Shown here piece by piece: positions 7,823 through 16,748 of a stretch of DNA of 36,985 nt. A program made the position numbers and the translations under genes. Below the pieces are notes generated by a model. It saw nothing but the letters and a program-made list of their open reading frames with translations. It ran no database searches and was not told where the DNA came from. The number at the start of each line of letters is the position of its first letter. The first letter of the stretch is position 1. The stretch is from Deltaproteobacteria bacterium (GTDB taxonomy: Bacteria > Desulfobacterota > Binatia > UBA12015): the NCBI GenBank assembly GCA_016874715.1, contig VGTK01000043.1, forward strand, positions 1-36,985, written 5' to 3'.

Positions 7823-8765
7823 GCAGCATCTGCAGCTCGGGCACGCTGAGCGTGTAGACGGCGTTGCAGTACTCGCAGATCGACTCGGTGGGCTCGCCGG
7901 CATCGACCAGCTCCTGCAGATCCGCGCGCGGCAGCGCCGACAGCGCCGCGACGAGGCGACCGCGCGAGCAGCGGCAGGCGAACCGCGGTCGCTCCCGCGC
8001 CACCTGATCCCAGAGGAACCCGTCGAGCAACCGCGTCGCCCACGCGCGGCCGTCGGGGTCCTGGGCGGTCATGCCGCTGGCGAGCGAAGGCATGCGCTCG
8101 AGGCGCGCGAGGATCTGGTCGAGCTGGGCCCGCGTACCTTCGGGCGTCAGCTGGACGAGGTAGCCGCACGACGACGCGACCACGCCGCTCTCGACCGCGA
8201 CCTCGAGGTGCACCAGGGCGACGATCTGCTCGCTGCGCACGAGGTACTCGGTGACGGCCGCCTCGATGCCGGCGGCCTCGTACTCGAGCGCCGACCGGTA
8301 CGTCGCGCCGTCGCGGGCGACGCGCGTCACCTCGAGCAGCCCGTGCTCGAGCAGGCTGCCGTCGTGCGCGGCGACGGCCCCGGGGCTGGCGATCGCCGCG
8401 CGCGCCCCCTCCTCCCCGGCCCACACGTCCGCCACCAGGCGGCCCGCGCTGCCGGGGTTGCGCAGCAGCATCTGGAGCTGTGCCGCCGGGTTCAGCGCCG
8501 ATCGCGCGAGGTAGCACGCCGTGATCAGCTCACCGACGATCCTCGTCGCGTCGTCGCTGGTGCCGAGGCGCCGCGCGCTCTCCGCGAGCAGCGCGCGGGT
8601 GCGCGCCACCAGGATGCGAACCTCGCCGGCGCGCGTGAGGCCACGCCACATCGTATCCTCGCCGAGTGCAGGCGCGGGGTCGAGCCACTGCGGTGGCCCC
8701 GCGAGGCGCTCGGCCCGACGTCGCTTGTAGCGCTCGACGGCACTCTCGGTGTTTTCGTTCGCCAT
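7806..8765 (-). CDS. hslO: Hsp33-family redox-regulated chaperone
   Basis: Cytoplasmic holdase activated by oxidation, 319 aa. The C-terminal zinc switch is intact: C264 and C266 (ACRCS) plus C297 and C300 (CEYC). On oxidative or heat stress these form disulfides and release zinc, exposing the chaperone surface. The N-terminal domain shows the family pattern around GELITACYLARSALNP and LLRNPGSAGRLVADVWAGEEGARA. The protein has about 25 extra polar residues at the N-terminus compared with typical Hsp33. Its last codons fall in a 17-bp tandem repeat that also duplicates its stop codon downstream. It follows the helicase gene by 124 bp with no obvious gene between. Confidence 0.85.
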   Translation of the reverse strand: MANENTESAVERYKRRRAERLAGPPQWLDPAPALGEDTMWRGLTRAGEVRILVARTRALLAESARRLGTSDDATRIVGELITACYLARSALNPAAQLQMLLRNPGSAGRLVADVWAGEEGARAAIASPGAVAAHDGSLLEHGLLEVTRVARDGATYRSALEYEAAGIEAAVTEYLVRSEQIVALVHLEVAVESGVVASSCGYLVQLTPEGTRAQLDQILARLERMPSLASGMTAQDPDGRAWATRLLDGFLWDQVARERPRFACRCSRGRLVAALSALPRADLQELVDAGEPTESICEYCNAVYTLSVPELQMLLAPRQ

Positions 8766-8889
8766 GCCCCGGCAACGCTAGTGTCGCGCGCGCGACCGCA
8801 CAATCCCGACCCCGCCTCCCGCTCGCGAAGACGCCGAGCTTGCACGATCGGAGCACGCCCGACGCCCCCCGGTCGCGCCCGCACGTCCG

Positions 8890-10398
8890 TCAGGAGCGGC
8901 GCCCCTGGGCGCGTCTCGGCGCTCCGGGGCGCGCACCGCCCCGCTCATCGTGCGAACCGCTCCCGCGCGGCGCGGGAGCGCTCCCATCCCCGGCCGGAGC
9001 GCCGTTCGCGTGACGGCCGGACTGTCCCCGCTGGCCACCCCCGGCCGGAGCGCCGTTCACGTGACGGCCGGACTGTCCCCGCTGGCCACGCGGCAGCGGA
9101 CGTCCGTGCGGCTGCGCGGCGCGCGCCGCGTGGGCAACCTGCCCGCGCGGCGCCGGGCCGTGCCCGACGCGCGCGTCGGGGCGCGGTCCGTGCGCTGCGC
9201 GCGATGCGTGCGGACGGTGTGCGGGGGTCTCGCGCGGTGGCCGAGCTTCCAGATCGGCGTCGGATGCGGCCTCCGGATCACCCGCGAAGCCGTCGACCGT
9301 GACGCGGTCGAGGCGGCGGCCGAGCACGCGCTCGATGGCCCGCAGCTCGCCCTCCTCGGCCCGCGTGACGAACGTCCACGCGTCACCGGTCGCCTCGGCA
9401 CGCGCCGTGCGTCCGATGCGGTGCACGTAGTCCTCCGCGCTCTGCGGCATGTCGAAGTTCACGACGTGGCTCAGCTTCTCGACGTCGATGCCGCGCGACG
9501 CCACGTCGGTCGCGACGAGGACGCGGAAGCGGCCGGTGCGGAATCCGGAGAGCGCCTGCGTGCGCTGCGCCTGGCTCCGGTTGCCGTGGATCGCCGCGCA
9601 CGAGACGCCGCGCTGCTCGAGCATGCGCGCCAGCCGGTTCGCGCGGTGCTTGGTGCGCGTGAAGACGAGCGCATTGCCGACCTCGTCGCCGCGCAGGAGG
9701 TGCAGCAGCAGGCCGGTCTTGTCGTCGTGAGCGACCGGATAGACCGCCTGGCGGATGCCCGCAGCGGCGCTGGTCTTCGGCTGCAGGTCGACCCGCGCCG
9801 GATCGCGCAGCAGCGTGCGCGCAAGCTCGACGATCGGCCGCGGCAGCGTGGCCGAGAACAGCATCGTCTGACGCTCGGCGGGAACCTCGGCGAGGACCCG
9901 CCGGATCGCCGGCAGGAAGCCCATGTCGAGCATGCGGTCCGCCTCGTCGAGCACCAGGACCTCCACGTCGTCGAGACGCACGTTGCCCTGCTCCATGTGG
10001 TCGAGAAGCCGCCCGGGGGTGGCGACGAGGGCGTCGACGCCGGTGCGCAGCGCCCGCACCTGCGGCCCCAGCGCGACGCCGCCCACGATGATCGCGCCGC
10101 GCAGGCCCGAGCGCGCGGCCAGCCTGCGGAGCTGCTCTTCCACCTGCCCCGCGAGCTCGCGGGTCGGCGTCAGGATCAGCGCACGGGCGTTGCGGCGCGG
10201 CTTACCCTGCAGCAGGCGCTGCAGCAGCGGCAGCACGAAGGCCACGGTCTTGCCGGTGCCGGTGGGCGCACTCGCAAGCACGTCGCGACCGGCGACGGCG
10301 GGTGGCACGGCCGCCTTCTGGACGGGGGTGGGTGCCGAGAAGCCGCACGCAGCGACGCTGCGCACGAGGCTCTCGTGCAGGTCGAGATCTTCGAACAT
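8890..10398 (-). CDS. DEAD-box RNA helicase (RhlE-like) with long low-complexity basic tail
   Basis: ATP-dependent RNA helicase, 502 aa from ATG 10398, which has an AAGGA ribosome-binding site upstream. Core motifs in order: Q motif (GFSAPTPVQ, 19-27), Walker A (APTGTGKT, 44-51), PTREL (78-82), TPGR (127-130), DEAD (151-154), SAT (182-184), then VFTRTKHRANRL, ATDVASRGIDV and HRIGRTARA in domain 2. The core resembles RhlE-type enzymes, which act in ribosome assembly and RNA turnover, often in the cold. The last ~120 residues are Arg/Gly/Pro/His/Ala-rich and probably disordered, an RNA-binding type of tail, and contain a 17-residue direct repeat (a 51-bp DNA repeat). An in-frame extension to 10542 exists but does not look conserved and lacks a ribosome-binding site. 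Confidence 0.92.
   Translation of the reverse strand: MFEDLDLHESLVRSVAACGFSAPTPVQKAAVPPAVAGRDVLASAPTGTGKTVAFVLPLLQRLLQGKPRRNARALILTPTRELAGQVEEQLRRLAARSGLRGAIIVGGVALGPQVRALRTGVDALVATPGRLLDHMEQGNVRLDDVEVLVLDEADRMLDMGFLPAIRRVLAEVPAERQTMLFSATLPRPIVELARTLLRDPARVDLQPKTSAAAGIRQAVYPVAHDDKTGLLLHLLRGDEVGNALVFTRTKHRANRLARMLEQRGVSCAAIHGNRSQAQRTQALSGFRTGRFRVLVATDVASRGIDVEKLSHVVNFDMPQSAEDYVHRIGRTARAEATGDAWTFVTRAEEGELRAIERVLGRRLDRVTVDGFAGDPEAASDADLEARPPRETPAHRPHASRAAHGPRPDARVGHGPAPRGQVAHAARAAQPHGRPLPRGQRGQSGRHVNGAPAGGGQRGQSGRHANGAPAGDGSAPAPRGSGSHDERGGARPGAPRRAQGRRS
8989..9089. repeat. 51-bp direct repeat in helicase tail
   Basis: Two copies, 51 bp apart (for example cggccggagc at 8991 and at 9042), differ at only a few positions. 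In protein they give GQRGQSGRH(V/A)NGAPAG twice. The unit is a multiple of three, so the reading frame is kept. Confidence 0.9.
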
Positions 10399-10584
10399 GG
10401 ATTTTCCTTCGCGACACGCGGACGGACCGTCTGGGTCGTCGGGTCGGGCTGGTCCGGCGTGCTTGGTGATTGGAACGAAGGGGTTACCGGTGAGGCCTGC
10501 GTTCAGACTCGGAGAGTCTTCGATTGGTTCGTCACGCCGCACTCGAGCTCGGCCGAAGCCGGCGAGCGACGCGTGGCTCCCGTT

Positions 10585-10612
10585 CGGTTAGCACGCCCGG
10601 CGCGCACGTCAA
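10585..10612 (-). promoter_or_regulatory. Weak sigma70-like promoter candidate upstream of the helicase
   Basis: In the 231-bp gap before the helicase start, the minus strand has TTGACG (10612-10607), a 16-nt spacer and TAACCG (10590-10585). The -35 is good and the -10 poor. If real, it gives a 5' leader of nearly 180 nt, which is plausible for an RNA helicase gene. No other clear signal was seen in this gap. Confidence 0.2.
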
Positions 10613-10629
10613 AGCGGCCCCGCCGGCGG

Positions 10630-11921
10630 TCAGGCGATCGCGGCGCGGAGCTCGGCGCGAAAGTCGGGGGGAGCGATCCCGATCAGCGCGTCCGGACGCT
10701 CGTCGTCGGCGAGCACCGAGAGGTCCACCGCCCCGTGCTCGGTGACGATCCACTGTGCGTGGTGGCGCGGCGTGGTCACCATGGTGCGCGCGGGCAACGC
10801 CGCGACGATGGTCGAGATGCGCTCGTCGCGCACGGTCGCGGTGGAGCGCAGGCAGAGCAGGCTCCGGCCGCCCGGGGCCGATCCGGCGCCTGCGACGAAG
10901 GACTCGTGTCCGCCCGTGCCGGAATGCTGCCGGCCCTCGAGCGCGTCGGCCGCGACGTGTCCGGCGAGGTCCACCGACAGCGCGCCGTTCACGCTGACGA
11001 GTCCCGACAGCCGCTGCAGGACGCCGCTCTCGTTCACGTCGGTGACCGGCAGCATGCGCACGTCCGGGTTGCCGTCGAGCCAGCGGTACAGCTCGGCGCT
11101 GCCCAGCGGGGAGGTGGCGACGCTCACGCCGGCATGGAGCGGCTTCCGGTTGGTGACTTTCCCGGCGCGGCGCAGGAGCATGACGCCGTCGGAGATCATC
11201 TCGGTGTGGATGCCGTAGTCGCCGCCGTCGCCCTCGGCGAGCAGCCGCGCGATCTCGTCCGGGATCGAGCCGATGCCAACTACAGGATCGCACCCGGCGC
11301 GATCAGCGCCGCCCCGTGGCGCGCGATCGCGAGGTCCTCCGCGAAGGGCTGCGACGCCGGCAGCGTAACCGGTGTCCTGTCGTGCCGGTACCACGCCGTG
11401 ACCTCCGACACGTGCACCCGGTTGCCGCCGAGCTCCGGCAGGCCGTCGACGCGCGGCATGTGCGCGTTCGCTTCCGCGATGGCGATGCGCTGCGGGTCGC
11501 GCGCCGCAGCCATGAACGGTCGCTAGCTCGCACCCGCCGGGATCCCGAAGCTCATCCAGCCGTCGGCGTCCGGCGGCGTCGTCACCGCGAGGGCGACGCG
11601 AGGCGCGAGCCGCATCGCGCGGTGCTCGAGACCGTTGCAGTCCGCCGGCAGGTAGCTGACGCGGGCGCCCATGCCGCGCGCCATGCGCTCCACCGGCCCG
11701 AAGAAGCCGCTCACGATGCGCACGCCGCGGTTGCGCAGCAGCGAGTAGGGTACCGCGAGCAGGCCCGTGTAGACCGCGACCTCCTCGAGGTCGGTGCGGA
11801 CGCCGAGCGCCTCGAGGAACCCTGCTGGCTCGCCGGCAACGAATCCACACACCAGCACGTCGCGCGGACGCACGTGGGCGACCGCCTCTTCGATCGTGAC
11901 CTGATTGCCCTGCCCGCTCAT
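10630..11921 (-). pseudogene. Acetyl-CoA hydrolase / 4-hydroxybutyrate CoA-transferase family, broken
   Basis: Joined across two lesions, the region encodes a full-length (~430 aa) member of the acetyl-CoA hydrolase/transferase family, which moves CoA between short acyl groups. The N-terminal part starts at ATG 11921 (MSGQGNQVTIEEAVAHVRPR) and reads to an in-frame TAG at 11523-11525. The same frame continues (AARDPQRIAIAEANAHMPRV, HVSEV) to a TAG at 11280-11282. The C-terminal part (VGIGSIPDEIARLL, then GIHTEMISDG with the expected catalytic Glu, then APPDFRAEL near the end) lies in another frame, consistent with loss of one base near 11280-11283. Everything else is intact, so the lesions are recent or are assembly errors. 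TAG is a normal stop in this window, so recoding is unlikely. Confidence 0.75.
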
Positions 11922-11975
11922 GGGCCTTCCCGGCGCTGCACACGCGCCACGACGGCGGCCGTGCGGTGCACCAGA

Positions 11976-12245
11976 CTAGGGCCCGGCCGCTGCCGGGGTG
12001 CCCTCCGAAGCGCCGATCGCCGCGAGCCGCGCCCGTGCCTCCTCGGCCTGCGGTGTCCCCGCGTACCGTTCCAGGATCTGCTGGTAGAGCTTCCGCGCGT
12101 GCGGCAGATTGCGCTGCAGCTCCTCGAAGCGCGCGGTCTCGAGAAGCTGCTCTGCGCCCCCTCCCGAGCACGCCGACAGCACCGTCACGACGATCGCGCC
12201 CGCCGCGAGAGCGTGCGCCAGAGCGATCTTCCTGCGACGCTTCAT
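11976..12245 (-). CDS. Small predicted lipoprotein with TPR-like helices
   Basis: An 89-aa protein with a lipoprotein signal: KRRRK start, hydrophobic 9-22, lipobox VLSAC with Cys26. The mature part (LLETARFEELQRNLPHARKL, then ERYAGTPQAEEARARL) looks like a single tetratricopeptide-like or coiled helix pair, as in outer-membrane assembly or peptidoglycan-associated TPR lipoproteins. ATG 12245 is preferred over a GTG three codons upstream. It lies 52 bp after the TerB-like gene in the same direction and may be the last intact gene of the respiratory operon. Its function is unknown. Confidence 0.7.
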   Translation of the reverse strand: MKRRRKIALAHALAAGAIVVTVLSACSGGGAEQLLETARFEELQRNLPHARKLYQQILERYAGTPQAEEARARLAAIGASEGTPAAAGP

Positions 12246-12297
12246 CCGAGCCACCCGTCGCGATCCGTTCCTCGTGGTGGTCCCGCGGCCGCCGACG

Positions 12298-12903
12298 TCA
12301 GCGGCCGACCTGCTTCACCGCGGCGCCGTGCGCCGCCTCCATCTCGCGCGCGATGCGGTCGATCGCCGTGCGCTCTTCCTTCGAGACCTTCGGGCCGATC
12401 CCCAGGATCCCACCCGAGGCCTCGGCGATCGCCAGCGCGAACGCGAGGAGAGTCGTCCTGGCCTCGACACGGGCGTCGTCCGGCATCGCGGACAGCAGGT
12501 CGCCGATGAGCCGCAGCGAGTCCTCGAAGAAGCCGTCGAGCGGCTTCTTTTCGAGCCAGCCGACGAGCTGCCGGTAGGCCGGCGACGACTCCTCGACACC
12601 TCGCAGGCGCGCGGCCTCGAGGATGCCGGCCCGCTCCGCGGCGCTCACCGATCCGTCGGTCCAGGCGACCTGCAGGAGCGGAACCAGGTGGACCAGGGTG
12701 ACGGTCTCGCGCGTGTAGCCGAGGTCGTGCAGCGCCTTGAGCACCTCGTCGTCGGAGATGCCCGTCGCCTGGCCCATCTCGTGTGCTTCTGCGAGCTCCC
12801 GCGCGCGCGCGCGCATCTTCTCGATCAGCTCGCGCTCGCGACGCTGGAAGTACTCGGACTCGTAGCTCCGTCGCCGCTCGTCCCAGAGATCTCGATCCGC
12901 CAT
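12298..12903 (-). CDS. TerB-like domain protein
   Basis: A 201-aa cytoplasmic protein starting at ATG 12903. Residues 1-55 are a strongly charged predicted coiled coil (DERRRSYESEYFQRRERELI). Residues ~65-190 are an all-helical TerB-like domain with the acidic signature VAWTDGSVSAAERAGILEAA, related to the metal-binding DG-E pattern of TerB/DjlA proteins. The role of such domains outside tellurite-resistance clusters is poorly known. It follows the cytochrome oxidase subunit IV gene by about 50 bp in the same direction, so co-transcription is likely. No other ter gene is present, so a tellurite function should not be assumed. Confidence 0.7.
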   Translation of the reverse strand: MADRDLWDERRRSYESEYFQRRERELIEKMRARARELAEAHEMGQATGISDDEVLKALHDLGYTRETVTLVHLVPLLQVAWTDGSVSAAERAGILEAARLRGVEESSPAYRQLVGWLEKKPLDGFFEDSLRLIGDLLSAMPDDARVEARTTLLAFALAIAEASGGILGIGPKVSKEERTAIDRIAREMEAAHGAAVKQVGR

Positions 12904-12953
12904 GCCTCTTTTCCTCGCACCCTCTCGTTCGCGGAGCAAGCGCCCCTTTCGGG

Positions 12954-13385
12954 TCACTCCTCGGGCGGGTGTGCCGGGACCGGGGCGTCGGGTGGCCGGA
13001 CGCCGTCGAGCGCACCGATGAACGGCATGTACGTCTGCGAGTCCCTGCTGCGCAGGTCGTCGATCGCGATGCCCATCAGCAGGAACACCGCGATCACACC
13101 CGAAACGAGGATCGCGCGCGTCATGTTGGTGCCGTAGCGCAGGTGCATGAAGTAGGTGACCACGAGCGTCGCCTTGGTGAAGGCGACCACCAGTGCGACC
13201 ACGATGTTGAAGTGGCCCAGGTCGACGTGCGCCGACGCCACCGTCACCGCCGTGAGGACCATCAGCGCCCCGAAGACCGCCAGGTAAGTCGGGACCGAGA
13301 TGGTGTGCTGCTGCGACGTGCCGGTCGAGATGCGAGTTTGCTGCTGCGACGTGCCGGTCGAGATGCGAGTTTGCTGCTGCGACAT
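12954..13385 (-). CDS. ctaF: caa3-type cytochrome c oxidase subunit IV
   Basis: Small membrane subunit of the heme-copper oxidase, 143 aa, with three predicted membrane helices at about residues 31-50, 61-78 and 90-107, matching the prokaryotic COX4 family. It is the last gene of the ctaC-D-E-F order. The N-terminus is odd: an 11-residue segment beginning SQQQTRIS is present twice, then once more as SQQHTIS, due to a 33-bp tandem repeat. ATG occurs only in the outermost copy; the inner copies have ACG at the same position. The helices are intact, so the extra N-terminal cytoplasmic residues are probably tolerated. Confidence 0.88.
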   Translation of the reverse strand: MSQQQTRISTGTSQQQTRISTGTSQQHTISVPTYLAVFGALMVLTAVTVASAHVDLGHFNIVVALVVAFTKATLVVTYFMHLRYGTNMTRAILVSGVIAVFLLMGIAIDDLRSRDSQTYMPFIGALDGVRPPDAPVPAHPPEE

Positions 13386-13386
13386 G
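13306..13386. repeat. 33-bp tandem repeat at the ctaF start
   Basis: 33-bp units begin at 13306 and 13339, with a partial third copy from 13372 that carries the ATG (13383-13385). The two complete units are identical. The repeat includes the translation start region and keeps the frame. Confidence 0.92.
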
Positions 13387-13392
13387 GCGCCC

Positions 13393-14049
13393 TCAGTGGC
13401 GTCCGATCAGGTAGAGAAGCGGGAACAGGAAGATCCAGACCAGATCGACGAAGTGCCAGTACAGGCCCGTCATCTCCACCGGCGCGTAGTACCCCGCGTC
13501 GAACCAGCCCCGTTGCGCAAGCACGACCAGGGCGCCGATTACGCCGATGCCGATGACCATGTGCAACGCGTGCAGCCCGGTCATCACGAAGTAGAGGCAG
13601 ATGAAGAGCTGGTGCTGCGCCGCGTCCGGGCCCTGATAGGTGAAGTACATGCCCGGCACGAGTCCCTCGTGGAACTTGTGGGTGTACTCGTAGGCCTTCA
13701 CTCCGAGGAAGACCGCACCCAGGATGATCGTCGCGACGAGCCACGCGATCTGACCCTTCTTCGTCCCGTGCTGCGCCGCGTGCACGGCGAACACCATCGT
13801 GAGGCTGCTGCCGATCAGAACCACGGTGTTGAACGCACCGAGGTTCAGCGAGAGGTGGTTGCTCGCCGCCTCGAAGGCGTCCGGGAACAGAAAGAAGTAG
13901 TAGAAGTAGGTGGCGAAGACCGCGCCGAAGAATAGCACCTCCTGCGCGAGGAACAGCCACATCCCGAGCGTCGACGCCTGGTACTGCTGCTCGGCGTCGT
14001 CGAACTGGTGCGCGTGATACGGGAGCACGCCGGAAGCCGCGTCACGCAA
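13393..14049 (-). CDS. ctaE: Cytochrome c oxidase subunit III
   Basis: Membrane subunit III of the heme-copper oxidase, 218 aa. Conserved features are [18 protein letters not shown] in the first helix, [10 protein letters not shown], the [12 protein letters not shown] helix and the C-terminal [20 protein letters not shown] segment. The start is taken as TTG at 14049: a GGAGG site (14059-14063) lies nine nucleotides upstream inside the end of ctaD, giving an 8-nt overlap with the ctaD stop. A GTG at 14028 is the alternative. Subunit III stabilises proton pumping and turnover of subunit I. Confidence 0.92.
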   Translation of the reverse strand: MRDAASGVLPYHAHQFDDAEQQYQASTLGMWLFLAQEVLFFGAVFATYFYYFFLFPDAFEAASNHLSLNLGAFNTVVLIGSSLTMVFAVHAAQHGTKKGQIAWLVATIILGAVFLGVKAYEYTHKFHEGLVPGMYFTYQGPDAAQHQLFICLYFVMTGLHALHMVIGIGVIGALVVLAQRGWFDAGYYAPVEMTGLYWHFVDLVWIFLFPLLYLIGRH

Positions 14050-15676
14050 CTCTCTTCACCTCCACCGGCTCGCTGTAGTCGTACGGCTCGCTGGTCACGA
14101 CCGGCGTGTGGTCGAAGTTCTCGGTGGGCGGCGGGGACGACGTCTGCCACTCGAGGCCCACGGCTCCCCAGTGGTTGGCCTCCGACTTCGGGCCGTAGCG
14201 CATCGACCAGAGGAGATAGAGCACCGGCAGCAGGTAGCCGATGCCGAGGATCGACGCGCCCGCGGTCGAGAACACGTTCAGGACCTGGAACTCGTCGGGG
14301 TACACGTGGTAGCGCCGCGGCATTCCGAGAAAGCCGAGAACGAACTGCGGAAAGAACGTCAGGTTGAAGCCGAGGAACACGATGATGGCCGCGATCCTCG
14401 CCAGCGTCTCGTTGTAGAGCCGCCCGGTCATCTTCGGCCACCAGAAGTGGATCGCGCCGAGGTATCCCATGAGCGCGCCACCGACCATGATGTAGTGGAA
14501 GTGCGCGACCACGAAGTACGTGTCGTGCAGGTGGACGTCGGTCGCGAGCGTCGACAGGAAGAGCCCCGTCAGCCCCCCGATGGTGAAGAGGCCGATGAAG
14601 CCGAGCGCGTAGACCATCGGCGCCTGCAGCGACACCGACCCGCGATACAGGGTTGCGGTCCAGTTGAAGACCTTGATCCCCGACGGGATCGCCACAAAGA
14701 AGCTCAACAGCGAGAAGATGAGGCTCGCATTGGCCGACTGGCCCGACACGAACATGTGGTGTCCCCAGACCAGGAAGCCGATCAGCGCGATCGCGATGCT
14801 CGACGCGGCGATGAACGAGTAGCCGAAGATGCGGTTGCGCGAGAAGCAGGTGATGATCTCGCTGATCACCCCCATCGACGGCAGGATCATGATGTAGACC
14901 GCCGGGTGCGAGTAGAACCAGAACAGGTGCTGGAAGAGGATCGGATCGCCGCCCAGTGCCGGATCGAAGAGCCCGATGTGAAACGCGCGCTCGACCATCA
15001 TGAGCAGCAGCGTGATCGCGATCACCGGCGTGCCCAGGATGAAGATGATGCTGGTCGCGTACATCGCCCACACGAACAGCGGCAGCCGCCCCCAGGTGAG
15101 GCCCGGTGCGCGCATGCGGTGGATGGTCGCGATGAAGTTGACCCCGGTCAGGATCGACGCGAAGCCGGTGACGAATGCGCCGAACGCGCCGGAGAGCACG
15201 TTCGAGTTCGACGACATCGTGCTGTAGGGCGTGTAGAACGTCCAGCCGGTATCGATGCCGCCGGCGAGCAGTGCCCACGCGGCGAACAGCGCGCCGATGT
15301 TGAAGATGTACCAGCTCGCGAGATTCAGCCGCGGAAACGCCAGGTCGCGTGCGCCGATCATCAGCGGCAGCACGAAGTTCCCGATCACGGCAGGAATCGA
15401 CGGGATCAGGAAGAGAAAGATCATCACGACGCCGTGCATCGTGAACAGCTTGTTGTACGTGTCGTCGCCGACCAGGTCGCCGGCCGGCGTCAGCAGGTCG
15501 AGCCGGATCATGAGCGCCGCGAGGCCGCCCAGCCCGAAGAAGACGGTGATCGAGGCGAGGTAGAGGAGCCCGATCCGCTTGTGGTCCTTGGTGAAGAGCC
15601 AAGAGCGCACGCCGTAGTCGGCGTTGAGGTAGTTCACCTCGGCATCGCGCGCCTCGAACACGACGGTCTCGGTCAT
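14042..15676 (-). CDS. ctaD: Cytochrome c oxidase subunit I, A2-type heme-copper oxidase
   Basis: Catalytic subunit that reduces oxygen and pumps protons, 544 aa with about 12 membrane helices. Ligands visible: H81 and H394 for low-spin heme a, H392 for heme a3, H257, H306 and H307 for CuB, and Y261 for the His-Tyr crosslink (HPAVY). The helix VI sequence is WFYSHPAVY rather than HPEVY. The YSHP motif in place of the Glu defines the A2 subclass, common in caa3 oxidases with a fused cytochrome c. The C-terminal 40 residues are hydrophilic. ATG at 15676 follows a 64-bp gap after ctaC. Heme a synthesis genes (ctaA, ctaB) are not in the window. Confidence 0.97.
   Translation of the reverse strand: MTETVVFEARDAEVNYLNADYGVRSWLFTKDHKRIGLLYLASITVFFGLGGLAALMIRLDLLTPAGDLVGDDTYNKLFTMHGVVMIFLFLIPSIPAVIGNFVLPLMIGARDLAFPRLNLASWYIFNIGALFAAWALLAGGIDTGWTFYTPYSTMSSNSNVLSGAFGAFVTGFASILTGVNFIATIHRMRAPGLTWGRLPLFVWAMYATSIIFILGTPVIAITLLLMMVERAFHIGLFDPALGGDPILFQHLFWFYSHPAVYIMILPSMGVISEIITCFSRNRIFGYSFIAASSIAIALIGFLVWGHHMFVSGQSANASLIFSLLSFFVAIPSGIKVFNWTATLYRGSVSLQAPMVYALGFIGLFTIGGLTGLFLSTLATDVHLHDTYFVVAHFHYIMVGGALMGYLGAIHFWWPKMTGRLYNETLARIAAIIVFLGFNLTFFPQFVLGFLGMPRRYHVYPDEFQVLNVFSTAGASILGIGYLLPVLYLLWSMRYGPKSEANHWGAVGLEWQTSSPPPTENFDHTPVVTSEPYDYSEPVEVKRVA
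14059..14063 (-). promoter_or_regulatory. Ribosome-binding site for a TTG start of ctaE
   Basis: GGAGG on the minus strand inside the last codons of ctaD, nine nucleotides before TTG 14049. It supports an overlapping, coupled start. Confidence 0.55.
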
Positions 15677-15740
15677 GGTCCACCCCGTTCCGGCGCATCA
15701 CCCGTGGCGCCGCGTACGGTCCTGCGCTGCGCGATGCGCA

Positions 15741-16748
15741 TCAGCTCTGCCCTCCGTGTACCGGCAGCATGGCATGCGCCTTCCCGGACCCGGCCGCTGC
15801 GTCCGCGCCAGCGGCTTTCGGGCCCTGCAGCGACTTGATGTAGGCGAGCAGCTGCAACAGCGATTCCTCGCTCACCTGTCCCTTGAACGTCGGCATGATC
15901 GGCTGGTACCCCGCGACGACCGCGGCCTGCGGGTTCAGGATCGCCTCCCGCAGGTACGTGTCATCGGCGACCACGGTACGACCGTCGGCGAGCTGCACCT
16001 GCTTGTTGAACAGTCCTGCGAGCGTCGGACCGCGCGACCCGGTCTCCGCCTGGTGGCAGCTCCGGCAGCCGAGCTGCTCGAACAGCTTCTCGCCCTCGGC
16101 CAGCATGTCGCCGGAGCCCGACCCGCCGGACAGCCAGTTCTGGAACTCGGCCGGCTCCATCACGACGATGCGTCCGATCATCCGTGCGTGCGCCGTGCCG
16201 CAGAACTCGGCACAGAACAGGTGGTACTCGCCGACCTTGTCGGCCTCGAACCACATCGACGTGTACCGGCCGGGAACCGCGTCCTGCTTCACGCGAAACG
16301 CCGGGACGTAGAAGCTGTGGATCACGTCCTCGGACGTCAGCAGAAGCCTCACCGGCCGTCCCACCGGGACGTGCAGCTCGTTGATCTCGCGGCGGCCCTC
16401 GATGTGCTGCGCCTTCCACATCCACTGCTTGCCCACGACGTACACCTGCATCGCGTCGTCCGGCGGCGTGCGCATGGTCACGAAGACGCGCGCGCCCCAG
16501 CCGAAGATGATCATCACCAGGATGAACGGGATGACCGTCCAGGTGAGCTCGAGCGCGAGGAAGCCGCCTCCGGTCGGCACGACCTTACGCGCCCGGCTGC
16601 GGCGGTAGCGGATCACGAACGCGAACAGGACGAACGCGATCAGCACCGAGAAGAACGCGCTCAGGGCGACCAGGAAGAAGTACAGCGTGTCGACTTGCCC
16701 GGCGACCGTGGAAGCCTGCTCGGGAAGGAGCGAGAAACGTCCGATCAT
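15741..16748 (-). CDS. ctaC: Cytochrome c oxidase subunit II fused to cytochrome c (caa3 type)
   Basis: Electron-entry subunit, 335 aa. Two N-terminal membrane helices (about 20-46 and 66-90) are followed by a cupredoxin domain with the complete CuA site: H144, C179, E181, C183, H187 and M190 (CAEFCGTAHARM). A cytochrome c domain is fused at the C-terminus, with heme motif CRSCH (228-232) and the likely axial Met in PIMPTFKG. The fusion lets the oxidase take electrons directly from the Act complex cytochromes. There is no classical cleaved signal peptide ahead of the first helix. ATG 16748 overlaps the stop of the SCO gene (ATGA), implying coupled translation. Confidence 0.96.
   Translation of the reverse strand: MIGRFSLLPEQASTVAGQVDTLYFFLVALSAFFSVLIAFVLFAFVIRYRRSRARKVVPTGGGFLALELTWTVIPFILVMIIFGWGARVFVTMRTPPDDAMQVYVVGKQWMWKAQHIEGRREINELHVPVGRPVRLLLTSEDVIHSFYVPAFRVKQDAVPGRYTSMWFEADKVGEYHLFCAEFCGTAHARMIGRIVVMEPAEFQNWLSGGSGSGDMLAEGEKLFEQLGCRSCHQAETGSRGPTLAGLFNKQVQLADGRTVVADDTYLREAILNPQAAVVAGYQPIMPTFKGQVSEESLLQLLAYIKSLQGPKAAGADAAAGSGKAHAMLPVHGGQS

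Noticed and set aside
8766..8889. A small gene between hslO and the helicase
   Set aside because: Only 124 bp, with no frame showing a start, a ribosome-binding site and convincing composition.
11523..11525. Recoded amber codon (pyrrolysine, or TAG as sense)
   Set aside because: TAG ends other genes here (for example 7750-7752 and 11976-11978), and the same gene also has a frameshift.
12298..12903. Tellurite-resistance function for the TerB-like gene
   Set aside because: Only the domain resembles TerB; no terC, terD or terZ gene is nearby.
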